Positions 1 to 8,025 of a stretch of DNA of 64,000 bases are shown here, piece after piece. The notes below the pieces were generated by a model. The model had not been told where the DNA came from. It saw nothing but the letters and a program-made list of their open reading frames with translations, and made no database searches. The stretch covers positions 1 to 64,000 of the forward strand of contig NZ_FWXD01000015.1 in the NCBI RefSeq assembly GCF_900176275.1. Direction: 5' to 3'. Made by a program: the position numbers and the translations under genes. Every line of letters begins with the position of its first letter. Position 1 is the first letter of the stretch. This DNA is from Andreprevotia lacus DSM 23236. Its GTDB lineage: Bacteria > Pseudomonadota > Gammaproteobacteria > Burkholderiales > Chitinibacteraceae.

Positions 1-89
1 TACCCGTACCGCGGCGCGTTCTGCGCCTTGCGCTCCATCCCGAACTACCCCGAACGCAAGCGTGAAATAAGTGTTAACAGGCCCTAGGC
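1..89. repeat. Right end of a MITE-like palindromic repeat (copy 1, cut by window start)
   Basis: Bases 1-89 are identical to bases 2270-2358. The shared block ends in the same terminal inverted repeat that bounds the full element at 2083-2358. The rest of this copy presumably lies upstream of the window. The terminal repeat contains CCCTAGG; the CTA at 84-86 read on the minus strand is the TAG stop of the neighbouring membrane protein gene. No transposase is present, so the element is non-autonomous or a dispersed intergenic repeat. Confidence 0.85.
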
Positions 90-527
90 CTGCCAAGCCA
101 CAGCCGCAGGCAGCCGGCTCAGCCCCCAGGTGGCCAGCGCCATGGCTGCAACGGCGGCCGCAATCGCCAGCAGCGCAGCCATATCCGCCCCGCGCAGGGC
201 CAACAGGCCGAGCATGGCCAATGCCGGTGGATGGCCGAGGCCCAGTGCCTGCAAGATCACGAACACGGCCACGGCACCTGCCAGCAAGGCAGGCAGACTG
301 GCCGGCCACAACGCATGCAGTACCAGCCCTGCCAGCACACACAGCAGATAGGCTACCCCCGTCGCCCGTATCGCAGGCAGCCCGGCATTGGCCAGCAGCG
401 CCGCCGTTGCCAGCAAAGGGGGCAAATACCCTGGCTGCCCGGCTCGGCTCAGCAGCACCGCAGCCAGCGCAGCCGGCACGGCAAAGCGCAAGGACTTGCC
501 CATCAATGCAAGACGCTCAGTCATCAT
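84..527 (-). CDS. Small HPP-family-like integral membrane protein
   Basis: A 147-residue, very hydrophobic protein, rich in Ala and Leu, with about four to five predicted membrane segments (for example around residues 14-30, 36-52, 56-72, 82-98 and 112-135). The segment GHPPALAM near residue 99 resembles the HPP signature of HPP-family inner-membrane proteins; a family member with CBS domains is also encoded at 18908-19987. Family members have been linked to anion (nitrite) transport in plastids and cyanobacteria, but the substrate here is unknown. The TAG stop lies inside the terminal repeat of the flanking MITE-like element, so the C-terminus may have been altered by that insertion. The gene is transcribed away from, and just downstream of, the AhpD-like gene (7 bp gap). 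Membrane location is clear; the exact family is less certain. Confidence 0.7.
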   Translation of the reverse strand: MMTERLALMGKSLRFAVPAALAAVLLSRAGQPGYLPPLLATAALLANAGLPAIRATGVAYLLCVLAGLVLHALWPASLPALLAGAVAVFVILQALGLGHPPALAMLGLLALRGADMAALLAIAAAVAAMALATWGLSRLPAAVAWQA

Positions 528-534
528 GCCGCCC

Positions 535-1071
535 TCAAGGCAACAAATCGGGCGGTACCGGGAAATCCAGCGCCGGCTCGGCCAATTGCTTGAAATAGTT
601 GGACAGCACGTTCAGCGCCACATGCGCGACGATCTCGCCGGCTTCGGCCTCGCTCCAGCCTTGGGCAAACAATGCGTCGCGTGCCGCAGCTTCGGCATGA
701 CCGCGCCCGTTCAGCTGCGCGGCGACGAAAGTCAGCGCGGCGTGGATCCTCGGGTCGGTCGAGCGACCATGGCGCGTATCGTTCAGGTCATCCGCGCTCA
801 TGCCGATCTTCTGACCACGGAACACGTGTGCGGCTACGCAGTAATCGCAGTGATTGAGCTGTGCGGTCAGCAAGGCAATGCGCTCGCGCATGCGCACATC
901 AAGCACGCCGTGCTGCAACTGGTCACGAAAGGCCAGGTAGCCAGCCAGCGCGGCCGGGCTATTGGCCATGGCGCGATACAGATTGGGTGTACGCCCGAGT
1001 TGCTTTTGCGTCTGGGCGAGCAAGTCTCCGGCCTGGCCGGTGGTGGTGGCGGGGTCCAGCAGGGCAAACAT
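535..1071 (-). CDS. Carboxymuconolactone decarboxylase / AhpD-like CxxC protein
   Basis: The protein has 178 residues. The segment CDYCVAAH carries the CxxC-x3-H motif of the AhpD/CMD fold, whose members act as alkylhydroperoxidase partners or reductive peroxidases in the cytoplasm. The start at 1071 was chosen because AAGGAG lies six bases upstream of ATG; an upstream in-frame start at 1137 lacks this and would overlap the promoter. The gene is divergent from the LysR-type regulator at 1185 across a 113 bp gap containing a dyad, which suggests control by that regulator. The HPP membrane gene follows after 7 bp and is probably co-transcribed. The physiological substrate cannot be read from the sequence. 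Confidence 0.85.
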   Translation of the reverse strand: MFALLDPATTTGQAGDLLAQTQKQLGRTPNLYRAMANSPAALAGYLAFRDQLQHGVLDVRMRERIALLTAQLNHCDYCVAAHVFRGQKIGMSADDLNDTRHGRSTDPRIHAALTFVAAQLNGRGHAEAAARDALFAQGWSEAEAGEIVAHVALNVLSNYFKQLAEPALDFPVPPDLLP

Positions 1072-1142
1072 GATGTGCTCCTTGGCGGGTGAGTCATGAC
1101 CCCAGTCTAGGGACACCCACTTACCCGCGCAGCACATGATCT

Positions 1143-1166
1143 GCAGATCAGTTATGCTGAATCTGC
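1143..1166. promoter_or_regulatory. Candidate LysR-type operator between divergent genes
   Basis: The arms GCAGAT (1143-1148) and ATCTGC (1161-1166) form a perfect 6+6 dyad around a 12-base centre, in the gap between the AhpD-like gene and the LysR gene. It fits the interrupted T-N11-A type dyads used by LysR regulators. It lies 19 bases before the regulator ATG, so it could serve autoregulation as well as control of the divergent gene. Binding is inferred. Confidence 0.5.
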
Positions 1167-1184
1167 ATCAATCAGGATGAATAC

Positions 1185-2081
1185 ATGCAAAACGGCTTGC
1201 TCGAACACATCCGCAGCTTCGTGGCGATTGCCGACGCCGGCAGCATGACGCGTGCCGCCATTGTCAGCGGCATCGCCCAGACCAGCCTGAGCCGCCAGCT
1301 GGCCGCATTGGAACAATCGCTGGGCTGCGCGCTACTGCAACGCTCTACCCGCGCGCTCAGCCTGACCGAAGCCGGCCGCAACTACCTGCCGCTGGCGCGC
1401 CGCATGCTGGCACTGGCCGATGAAGCCGCACTGGCCGTGCAGGCGCCGGCTCAGCTGCAAGGCGTGCTGCGCGTGGCGTGCTCCAACGGCTTTGCCCGCC
1501 ATTTGCTGATCCCCGCGCTGCCACGCTGGCAACGGCTGCATCCACAGGTCGAACTGGAACTGCTGCTGTCCGACCGGCTCAGCCCCCTGATTGAGGAAAG
1601 CGCCGATCTGGCAATCCGGCTTGGCACGCTGGCGCCATCGGCGCTGGTCAGCCGGCCACTGGGGCGCGTGCCACGCATCGTGGTGGCCACACCCGCCTAC
1701 CTGCAGCAGCACGGCACGCCGCACAGCCCCGCCGAACTACAGCAGCATGATTGCGTGGTGTATACGGATAGCGAGCAAGCAGGCCGCTGGCTGTTCAGGC
1801 AAGGCGATGAAGAAACCCGCGTGGCCTTGCGCGGCCGGCTGCGCGTGTCGACGGTGGATGCACAATATGATGCGGTGCTGGCCCATCTGGGGCTGGCAGT
1901 GATGCCGGCATGGTTCTGGGCACGTGCGCTGCTGGAGGGACAGGTGGTGCAACTGTTGGCGGATTACACGCTGCCGGAACAAGCCATACAGGCCGTCAGC
2001 GCCCAGCGGGCCACCAATGGCAGCAAGGCGCGGGCATTCAGCGATTTTGTCGCGACCCTGCTGCCGACCGCATCGGATTAA
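1185..2081 (+). CDS. LysR-family transcriptional regulator
   Basis: The protein has 298 residues, the usual LTTR length. The N-terminal winged helix-turn-helix (about residues 5-65) includes the SLSRQLAALEQSLGCALLQR recognition region. A periplasmic-binding-protein-like effector domain follows from about residue 90. The closest subgroup by eye is the short-linker group that regulates a neighbouring oxidoreductase. Start: AGGA seven bases before ATG at 1185. It is divergent from the AhpD-like gene, its most likely target. Its TAA stop at 2079-2081 sits just before the left terminus of the MITE-like repeat, which may therefore also influence its 3' end. Confidence 0.92.
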   Translation: MQNGLLEHIRSFVAIADAGSMTRAAIVSGIAQTSLSRQLAALEQSLGCALLQRSTRALSLTEAGRNYLPLARRMLALADEAALAVQAPAQLQGVLRVACSNGFARHLLIPALPRWQRLHPQVELELLLSDRLSPLIEESADLAIRLGTLAPSALVSRPLGRVPRIVVATPAYLQQHGTPHSPAELQQHDCVVYTDSEQAGRWLFRQGDEETRVALRGRLRVSTVDAQYDAVLAHLGLAVMPAWFWARALLEGQVVQLLADYTLPEQAIQAVSAQRATNGSKARAFSDFVATLLPTASD

Positions 2082-2082
2082 G

Positions 2083-2358
2083 GCTTAGGGCCTGTTAACA
2101 CTTATTTCGCGCTTGCGCTGGGCCGCAAAGAGGTCAGCTACAAGGCACGCAACGCAGGCAATAACCGGTTATTGCCAAGGCGCGTAACGCCGTAGATGGC
2201 CTCTTTGCGGCCCAGCCCTGCGAGTTCGGGGTATTTCGGGCGGTTCGCTGCGTTGCAAACCGCTTGCGGTACCCGTACCGCGGCGCGTTCTGCGCCTTGC
2301 GCTCCATCCCGAACTACCCCGAACGCAAGCGTGAAATAAGTGTTAACAGGCCCTAGGC
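2083..2358. repeat. Full MITE-like element with 35 bp terminal inverted repeats
   Basis: The 276 bp element has 35 bp termini, at 2083-2117 and 2324-2358, that are inverted repeats with two mismatches. Inside are further nested dyads: a perfect 17 bp pair (2117-2133 with 2200-2216) around a perfect 20-base palindrome (2157-2176, centre ACCGGT), and an imperfect pair built on GTTCGGGGTA in the right half. The right 89 bp recur exactly at 1-89. No plausible protein is encoded; the open frame at 2138-2389 runs through the palindromes. The right terminus supplies the TAG stop of the gene at 2353-3030. The RNA would fold into strong hairpins and could terminate the converging transcripts. Confidence 0.85.
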
Positions 2359-3030
2359 GAGCAGCGCCTGCGCATGCTGTTTCAACCACTCGCGTTGCTG
2401 CTTCCAGTTCGGGCAGGCTGCCGCGACGATGGCCCAGAAACGGGGTGAGTGGTTCATTTCAGCCAGGTGCGCCAGCTCGTGGATGATCACGTAGTCGATC
2501 ACCTCGGGCGGCGCCTGCATCAAGCGCCAGCTCAGGCGTACGTCACCTGCCGCCGTGCAGCTGCCCCAGCGCGTGCGGGCGCTGCTGAGCAACACGCGGC
2601 GCGGGTGCAAATTCATGCGCTGCTGCCACACCTCGACCCGCTGCAGAAAATACGGCCGGGCGGCACGCTGGCAGAAACGCGCCAGCGCGAGTGTCAGCGC
2701 TTCGGGCTCATCGGGCGCTGCCAGTGCCAGCGTGTCGGCAGCCAGCCTGGCGCGTGATGCACCGGCCTGCAGGGTGCGTGGCTGGCCCTGCCAGAGGATA
2801 GTGCTGCCGGCGGCCAGGCGGGCTGCCGGCGGTTTGGGCGCCTGCAGGTGGCGCATTATCCAGTCGGCCTTGAGGCGGATGACCCGCTCGGCCTCGGCCA
2901 GCGGTGCGCGGGCCGGCAAGGTAATGGTCAGGCCATCGCCGGCAATGCGCAGGCCCACCGAACGGCGGCGTGCGCTGCGCTTCAGCGTGTAGGCAAGTTG
3001 CTGACCGTCCAGCTCAAGGCTGTGCCGCAT
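2353..3030 (-). CDS. YgjP-like M48-type metallopeptidase (DUF45 family)
   Basis: The protein has 225 residues. The C-terminal half carries the zinc-binding HELAHLAEMNHSPRFW signature (HExxH plus downstream H/E region) and the family-typical block RTRWGSC. Members are soluble zinc proteases related to SprT and WSS1; the substrate is unknown. The ATG at 3030 was chosen because it overlaps the 3' end of plsC by 17 bases, consistent with translational coupling; the longer open frame only extends into plsC. The TAG stop at 2353-2355 is supplied by the terminal repeat of the adjacent MITE-like element, but the protein ends near the usual family end, so function is probably intact. Confidence 0.88.
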   Translation of the reverse strand: MRHSLELDGQQLAYTLKRSARRRSVGLRIAGDGLTITLPARAPLAEAERVIRLKADWIMRHLQAPKPPAARLAAGSTILWQGQPRTLQAGASRARLAADTLALAAPDEPEALTLALARFCQRAARPYFLQRVEVWQQRMNLHPRRVLLSSARTRWGSCTAAGDVRLSWRLMQAPPEVIDYVIIHELAHLAEMNHSPRFWAIVAAACPNWKQQREWLKQHAQALLA

Positions 3031-3760
3031 CACGGGGATACTTGGGGCCGCGCTCGGTAATGGCCGCCATCTGGTTCTCGATCCAGTATTCGACCTCGGC
3101 CATGATTTCATTCGCGGCGCGATTGGCGGTCGGAATCGGCTTGCCGATGCAGACCGTGACCGTGCCCGGCCATTTCAGGAAGGAATTGCGCGGCCAGAAC
3201 TCGCCCGAATTGAGCGCCACCGGCAGGATGGGCACATGCAACTCGTTGGCAAGGCGCGCACCGCCCTGGCGGTATTTGCCACGCTGGCCCGCCGGCACGC
3301 GGGTGCCCTCGGGAAAGATCAGGATGGAAAAGCCCTTGCCCAGCCGGTCCGTGCCCTGCGCCATCAGCATCTTTTGCGCTTCAGAGCGATTGCCACGGTC
3401 GATGGCGATGGGCGACAGCGTGCGCAGCCCCCAGCCGAAGAACGGAATCTTCAACAGCTCGCGCTTGACCACGAATACCAGCGGCGGCAGCAGCTCTTGC
3501 AGCGCCATGGTTTCCCATGCCGACTGGTGCTTGCTCATCACCATTACCGGCACATCGGGTACGTTTTCGCGGCCGATCACGCGGTATTTGACGCCACAGG
3601 TCACCCGCAGCCAGAAAATCATGATGCGCGACCAGCGCGAGACCACCTTATAGCGCAGCAGTGGTGGCAGCGGCAGGATCAGGAAACAAAGCAGTGCGTA
3701 CGGCGGGGTTACCACCAGCATGCCCAGCCAGTACAGGGCGGAACGAAGCCAGATCATCAA
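3014..3760 (-). CDS. plsC: 1-acyl-sn-glycerol-3-phosphate acyltransferase
   Basis: The protein has 248 residues. It catalyses the second acylation in phospholipid synthesis, turning lysophosphatidate into phosphatidate at the inner membrane. N-terminal hydrophobic segments (about residues 5-35) anchor it. The catalytic motif appears as KHQSAWET, the betaproteobacterial form of HX4D/E, and the substrate motif FPEGTR lies near residue 151. The start ATG overlaps the stop of gmhB by four bases (ATGA), so the genes are coupled. This gmhB-plsC-ygjP order downstream of glyS is common in betaproteobacteria (established knowledge). Confidence 0.95.
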   Translation of the reverse strand: MMIWLRSALYWLGMLVVTPPYALLCFLILPLPPLLRYKVVSRWSRIMIFWLRVTCGVKYRVIGRENVPDVPVMVMSKHQSAWETMALQELLPPLVFVVKRELLKIPFFGWGLRTLSPIAIDRGNRSEAQKMLMAQGTDRLGKGFSILIFPEGTRVPAGQRGKYRQGGARLANELHVPILPVALNSGEFWPRNSFLKWPGTVTVCIGKPIPTANRAANEIMAEVEYWIENQMAAITERGPKYPRDAAQP

Positions 3761-4317
3761 TGGGCCTGTCGTTTGAGCAGAAAATCGGTGAATTGCGCCA
3801 GGTCGTCGAACACGGCGGTGGCCTCGGGCAAACCGCCCTTGGCCACGGTGTCCTTGCCCTTGCCGGTGCGCACCAGCGCCGGGCGGCCGCCAGCAGCCAC
3901 AACGGCCTCCAGATCACGCAGGCTGTCGCCCACCATCCAGGTTTCGGCCAGATCGGCATGGAAGCGGCGCGCGATGTCGTGCAGCATGCCCGGCAGCGGC
4001 TTGCGGCAATCGCAGCCGGCATCGGGCGTGTGCGGGCAGAAGAAGATCGCGTCGATATGGCCGCCAAAATCCTGCGCGGCGCGCTGCATCTTGGCGTTGA
4101 TGCGATTGAAGGTATCCACGTCGAACAGGCCACGGCCGATGCCACTCTGGTTGGTGGCAACCACCACCATCCAGCCGGCACGCGTCAGCTCGCCGATCGC
4201 TTCCAGGCTGCCGGAAATCGGCAGCCACTCCTGCGGCGATTTGACGAAATCGTCGCTGTCTTCGTTGATCACACCATCGCGGTCGAGTATCAGCAGTTTC
4301 ATGGCGCTATGCGGCAT
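3757..4317 (-). CDS. gmhB: D-glycero-beta-D-manno-heptose-1,7-bisphosphate 7-phosphatase
   Basis: The protein has 186 residues and is a HAD-superfamily phosphatase that removes the 7-phosphate during ADP-heptose synthesis for the LPS inner core. It has the nucleophile motif DRDGVINED near the N-terminus, the ATNQSGIGRG motif II region, and the zinc-binding loop with Cys/His residues in CPHTPDAGCDCRKP. Start choice: the ATG at 4317 has AAGG five bases upstream; GTG at 4323 and ATG at 4302 are alternatives. It follows glyS by 45 bp and overlaps plsC by four bases. Confidence 0.94.
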   Translation of the reverse strand: MPHSAMKLLILDRDGVINEDSDDFVKSPQEWLPISGSLEAIGELTRAGWMVVVATNQSGIGRGLFDVDTFNRINAKMQRAAQDFGGHIDAIFFCPHTPDAGCDCRKPLPGMLHDIARRFHADLAETWMVGDSLRDLEAVVAAGGRPALVRTGKGKDTVAKGGLPEATAVFDDLAQFTDFLLKRQAH

Positions 4318-4362
4318 TGTCACCTTCCGGCAGGCCGGGAGATTCCCCGGCCATGCACTTCA

Positions 4363-6423
4363 TCATTCAGCCAGCAGCGACAGTTCTGCAACCCGATTCA
4401 TCAGATCGGCCAGCGCGGACAGCAGCGCCAGACGGTTGCCACGCACCGCCAGATCGTCGGCCATCACCATCACGCCGTCAAAGAAGGCATCGACCGGCGC
4501 CTTGAGCGCAGCCAGCTGCTTGAGCGCACCGGTGTAGTCGTGCGCGGCCAGTGCGGCTTCGACCGGCGACTGCAATGCAGCCAGCGCGTCGTACAGCGCC
4601 TTTTCCGGCACCTCGCCAAACAATGCGGCGTTGATTGCCGGGATGCCGCCTTCGACCCTCTTGAGGATGTTGCGGATACGCTTGTTGGCAGCGGCCAGTG
4701 CAGCGGCTTCCGGCAGCGCCTTGAATTCGCCCACAGCCTTCAGGCGCACCAGCACTTCGTCAAAGCGCGGCGGGTTGAGCGCCAGCACCGCCTCGATGTC
4801 GGCGGCCGGGTATTCGGCGGCCAGATAGTTCTTCAGGCGGTCGGCCATGAAGCCTTGCACGCCATCGACGGTTCCTTCGGCCACCACGCCGGCCGGGAAG
4901 GTTGCAGCAGTCGCGGTCAGCAGCGCGCGCAGGTCCAGCGGCAGGTCGAGCAACTGGCGCACCACGCCCAGCGCTGCGCGGCGCAGGCCGAACGGGTCTT
5001 TGTCGCCGGTCGGGATCAGGCCAATGCCCCAGATGCCGACGATGGATTCCAGCTTGTCGGCCAGCGAGACCGCCTGCGCCACGGCGCCCTGCGGCAGGGT
5101 GTCGCCGGCAAAGCGCGGGTGGTAATGGCCTTCGATGGCGTTGGCAACGACGTCGCCTTCACCGTCGAGGCGCGCGTAATACATGCCCATGATGCCTTGC
5201 AGCTCGGGGAATTCACCGACCATGTCCGACACCAGGTCGGCCTTGGCCAGATAGGCGGCGCGTTCGCTCACGGCCCTGTCGGCGCCCAGCGCCGGGCCGA
5301 TTTCACCGGCGATCTTCTGCAGCCGTTCGACACGTTCCAGCTGGCTGCCGATCTTGTTGTGGTACACCACGGTGCGCAGCGCCGGCACGCGCGATTCCAG
5401 CTTTTTCTTCTGGTCTTGTTCATAGAAGAACTTGGCGTCGGACAGACGCGCGCGAAGCACGCGCTCGTTGCCGCCGATGATGGCCGACGAATCAGCCGCC
5501 TCGATATTGGACACCAGCAGGAAGCGGTTCATCAGCTTGCCAGCGGCATCGAGCAGCGGGAAATACTTCTGGTTCTGCTGCATGGTCAGGATCAGGCATT
5601 CCTGCGGCACCTTGAGGAAATCGGCCTCGAAGCCGGCCTCCAGCACCACGGGCCATTCCACCAGTGCGGTCACTTCATCGAACAGTGCCTCGTCGGCGGC
5701 AATGGTGGCGCCCAGACGGGCTGCCGCAGCGTGCAGCTTGTCGCCGATCAGTGCACGGCGGGCGGCAAAGCTCGCCACGACCTTGCCTTCTTCGAACAGT
5801 TGCTTGGCGTAGTGATCGGCATGATCCAGCGCCACATCGCCCTTGGACAGGAAGCGGTGGCCGCGCGTCACGCGGCCCGATTCCAGATGCAGCACCCTGG
5901 CCGATACCACGTCGGCACCGTGCAGCACGGTCAGGCCGTGCACCGGGCGGATGAACTGACCATCGCGATCACCCCAGCGCATCATCTTGGGTGCGGGCAG
6001 TTTTTTCAGTGCTGCTTCGATCAGGCCGGACAACACGGCAGCCAGCGGCTCGCCCGCCTTGGTGCTGCGGAAAATGAACACGTCCTGCTTGCCGTCCGAG
6101 CCTTGCTCCAGCGCCTCGACCGCCACGCCGCACGAGCGGGCAAAGCCGGCCAGCGCCGGGGTCGGCGCGCCATCCTTGTAGCCCGATGCCACGGCCGGGC
6201 CCTTGCGCTCGATCTTCTGCTCCGGCTGCAGCGCAGCCACGTGCGGAATGCTCACCGCCAGACGGCGCGGGCTGGCGAACGCGTGGAACTCGACGCCGGC
6301 ATCGACAAAGCCGAGCTTGGCCAGGTCATCGAACAGCGACCTGGCAAAGGCTGCGCCGAGCTTGGGCAGCGCCTTGGGCGGCAGTTCTTCGGTAAACAGT
6401 TCAATCAACAGCGTTTGCGTCAT
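4363..6423 (-). CDS. glyS: Glycyl-tRNA synthetase beta subunit
   Basis: The protein has 686 residues, matching the usual length of about 690. It forms the alpha2beta2 bacterial glycyl-tRNA synthetase with GlyQ; the beta subunit recognises tRNA. The N-terminus LLIELFTEELPPKALP is diagnostic, and a DALR-type anticodon-binding region fills the C-terminal end. The gene follows the small lipoprotein gene by 6 bp; the lipoprotein stop lies within the ribosome-binding region of glyS, so coupling is likely. Confidence 0.98.
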   Translation of the reverse strand: MTQTLLIELFTEELPPKALPKLGAAFARSLFDDLAKLGFVDAGVEFHAFASPRRLAVSIPHVAALQPEQKIERKGPAVASGYKDGAPTPALAGFARSCGVAVEALEQGSDGKQDVFIFRSTKAGEPLAAVLSGLIEAALKKLPAPKMMRWGDRDGQFIRPVHGLTVLHGADVVSARVLHLESGRVTRGHRFLSKGDVALDHADHYAKQLFEEGKVVASFAARRALIGDKLHAAAARLGATIAADEALFDEVTALVEWPVVLEAGFEADFLKVPQECLILTMQQNQKYFPLLDAAGKLMNRFLLVSNIEAADSSAIIGGNERVLRARLSDAKFFYEQDQKKKLESRVPALRTVVYHNKIGSQLERVERLQKIAGEIGPALGADRAVSERAAYLAKADLVSDMVGEFPELQGIMGMYYARLDGEGDVVANAIEGHYHPRFAGDTLPQGAVAQAVSLADKLESIVGIWGIGLIPTGDKDPFGLRRAALGVVRQLLDLPLDLRALLTATAATFPAGVVAEGTVDGVQGFMADRLKNYLAAEYPAADIEAVLALNPPRFDEVLVRLKAVGEFKALPEAAALAAANKRIRNILKRVEGGIPAINAALFGEVPEKALYDALAALQSPVEAALAAHDYTGALKQLAALKAPVDAFFDGVMVMADDLAVRGNRLALLSALADLMNRVAELSLLAE

Positions 6424-6429
6424 CGTGTC

Positions 6430-6921
6430 TTACTCTTCGGATTTTTTCTTGGCTTCTTTGTCGGTCATGATTTTGCAGACCTGACGGACAAAATCGCCGC
6501 CATAACTATCGGCAGGCTGATCGGCGAATTCCCACTGGTAACCGGGCACGTCGTAACGGGCGACTTCCACGCCATCCTCGTCGCGCAATTCAACCGCGAT
6601 GCCGGCCATGCGGCCACTCGGGCAATCGATGGCCTGACGGGTGTACTTGTTGCGGTACTTGCCCTTGGACTGGCCATCGACCTGGTCGGCCTTGAATTTC
6701 TGCCACATCCACACATAGGTGTACTTGGGCGAGCCCTTGTCCTCGTCGGCGTTGTGGCTGACCGATTCGGCGTCCACCCACATCTCGAAGTCCGGCATGG
6801 TGCCGTACTTGCGCCATTCGGCATTTTTTTCGGGCACCGGCGACGGGCCGTCCAGCTTGTCGTCGAACTTGCCGCAAGCGACCAGCAGCAGACAAACCAG
6901 CAAGACGGCCAGTGGCTTCAT
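6430..6921 (-). CDS. Small lipoprotein between glyQ and glyS
   Basis: The protein has 163 residues. The N-terminus MKPLAVLLVCLLLVACG is a lipoprotein signal peptide with lipobox LVAC (lipidated Cys16), so it is probably an outer- or inner-membrane-anchored periplasmic protein. The mature part has a W-rich core (KYTYVWMWQKFKADQ) and two further Cys residues (in IDCPSG and RQVCKI) that could form a disulfide. The pattern resembles the surface-adhesin E-like family, but that is a tentative match by eye. It lies between glyQ (10 bp upstream) and glyS (6 bp downstream), so it is co-expressed with the synthetase for no obvious reason. Function unknown. Confidence 0.82.
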   Translation of the reverse strand: MKPLAVLLVCLLLVACGKFDDKLDGPSPVPEKNAEWRKYGTMPDFEMWVDAESVSHNADEDKGSPKYTYVWMWQKFKADQVDGQSKGKYRNKYTRQAIDCPSGRMAGIAVELRDEDGVEVARYDVPGYQWEFADQPADSYGGDFVRQVCKIMTDKEAKKKSEE

Positions 6922-6931
6922 CGTCGTTTCC

Positions 6932-7828
6932 TCAGCCGGCAGCCTGTTGGCACATCGGGAAGCCGAGTGCCTCGCGGCTGTCGTAATAGGCCTGCGCCAC
7001 CTGCCGCGCCAAGGTGCGGATGCGGCCGATATAGGCCGCGCGCTCGGTCACCGAGATGGCGCCACGGGCATCCAGCAGGTTGAAGGTGTGCGCCGCCTTC
7101 AGGATCATTTCATAACCCGGCAAGGCCAGACCGGCGTCGAGCAGGCGTTTGGCTTCGGATTCAAAATTGCCGAACAGATCCAGCAGCAACGGGGCATTGG
7201 AATGCTCGAAGTTGTACTTCGATTGCTCCACTTCGTTCTGGTGATAGATGTCGCCGTAGGTCACGACCTGACCATTCGGGTACTTGGTCCACACCAGGTC
7301 GTAGACGTTTTCCACGCCCTGCAGATACATGGCCAGGCGCTCGACACCGTAGGTGATCTCGCCCAGCACCGGCTTGCAATCGAGGCCGCCCACTTGCTGG
7401 AAGTAGGTGAACTGCGTCACTTCCATGCCGTTCAGCCACACTTCCCAACCCAGGCCCCAGGCACCCAGGGTCGGGTTTTCCCAGTCGTCTTCAACGAAGC
7501 GGATGTCGTGCACGGTCGGGTCGATGCCCAGCTTTTGCAACGAGCCCAGATACAGCTCGAGGATGTTGTCCGGGTTGGGCTTCAACACCACCTGGAACTG
7601 ATAGTAGTGCTGCAGGCGGTTGGGGTTTTCGCCGTAACGGCCGTCCTTGGGACGGCGGCTCGGTTGAACATAGGCGGCGTTCCACGGCTCGGGGCCGATG
7701 GCGCGCAGGAAAGTGGCGGTATGGCTGGTGCCAGCGCCCATTTCCATATCATAGGGTTGCAGCAGCGCACAGCCTTGCTCGGCCCAATAGCGTTGCAAGG
7801 TCAGCAGGATTTCCTGGAAGGTCAGCAT
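6932..7828 (-). CDS. glyQ: Glycyl-tRNA synthetase alpha subunit
   Basis: The protein has 298 residues and is the catalytic subunit that activates glycine. Highly conserved blocks are visible: [39 protein letters not shown] and [19 protein letters not shown]. The start [20 protein letters not shown] at 7828 matches family N-termini; the longer frame to 7936 reads through the promoter region. The ribosome-binding site is weak. It is the first gene of the glyQ-lipoprotein-glyS-gmhB-plsC-ygjP run and is divergent from the lytic transglycosylase gene. Confidence 0.98.
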   Translation of the reverse strand: MLTFQEILLTLQRYWAEQGCALLQPYDMEMGAGTSHTATFLRAIGPEPWNAAYVQPSRRPKDGRYGENPNRLQHYYQFQVVLKPNPDNILELYLGSLQKLGIDPTVHDIRFVEDDWENPTLGAWGLGWEVWLNGMEVTQFTYFQQVGGLDCKPVLGEITYGVERLAMYLQGVENVYDLVWTKYPNGQVVTYGDIYHQNEVEQSKYNFEHSNAPLLLDLFGNFESEAKRLLDAGLALPGYEMILKAAHTFNLLDARGAISVTERAAYIGRIRTLARQVAQAYYDSREALGFPMCQQAAG

Positions 7829-8025
7829 GATTGCGTACAGACTCTGGCATCTTCTAAACCCACTGATTCTACTTGCTTTGTGCCTTGCCGACCAATCCGC
7901 CGCCTGCCGGGTGCGACGTCTTGTGCATGACAGCAATCACGCGAACCCCTATGCTTGCCGGAACTTATGGCTCTTACGCCGTTCTTTCCGCAACGCGCCC
8001 CACTGCATTGCCTGCGATATCACCG

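Noticed and set aside
2138-2389. Possible small protein inside the MITE-like element
   Set aside because: The frame runs through nested palindromes and overlaps the next gene; no ribosome-binding site or recognisable domain.
3661-7083. Long open frame of 1140 codons opposite plsC, gmhB, glyS and the lipoprotein
   Set aside because: Antisense shadow of well-identified genes; His/Gln/Arg-rich composition is what GC-rich coding strands give in reverse.
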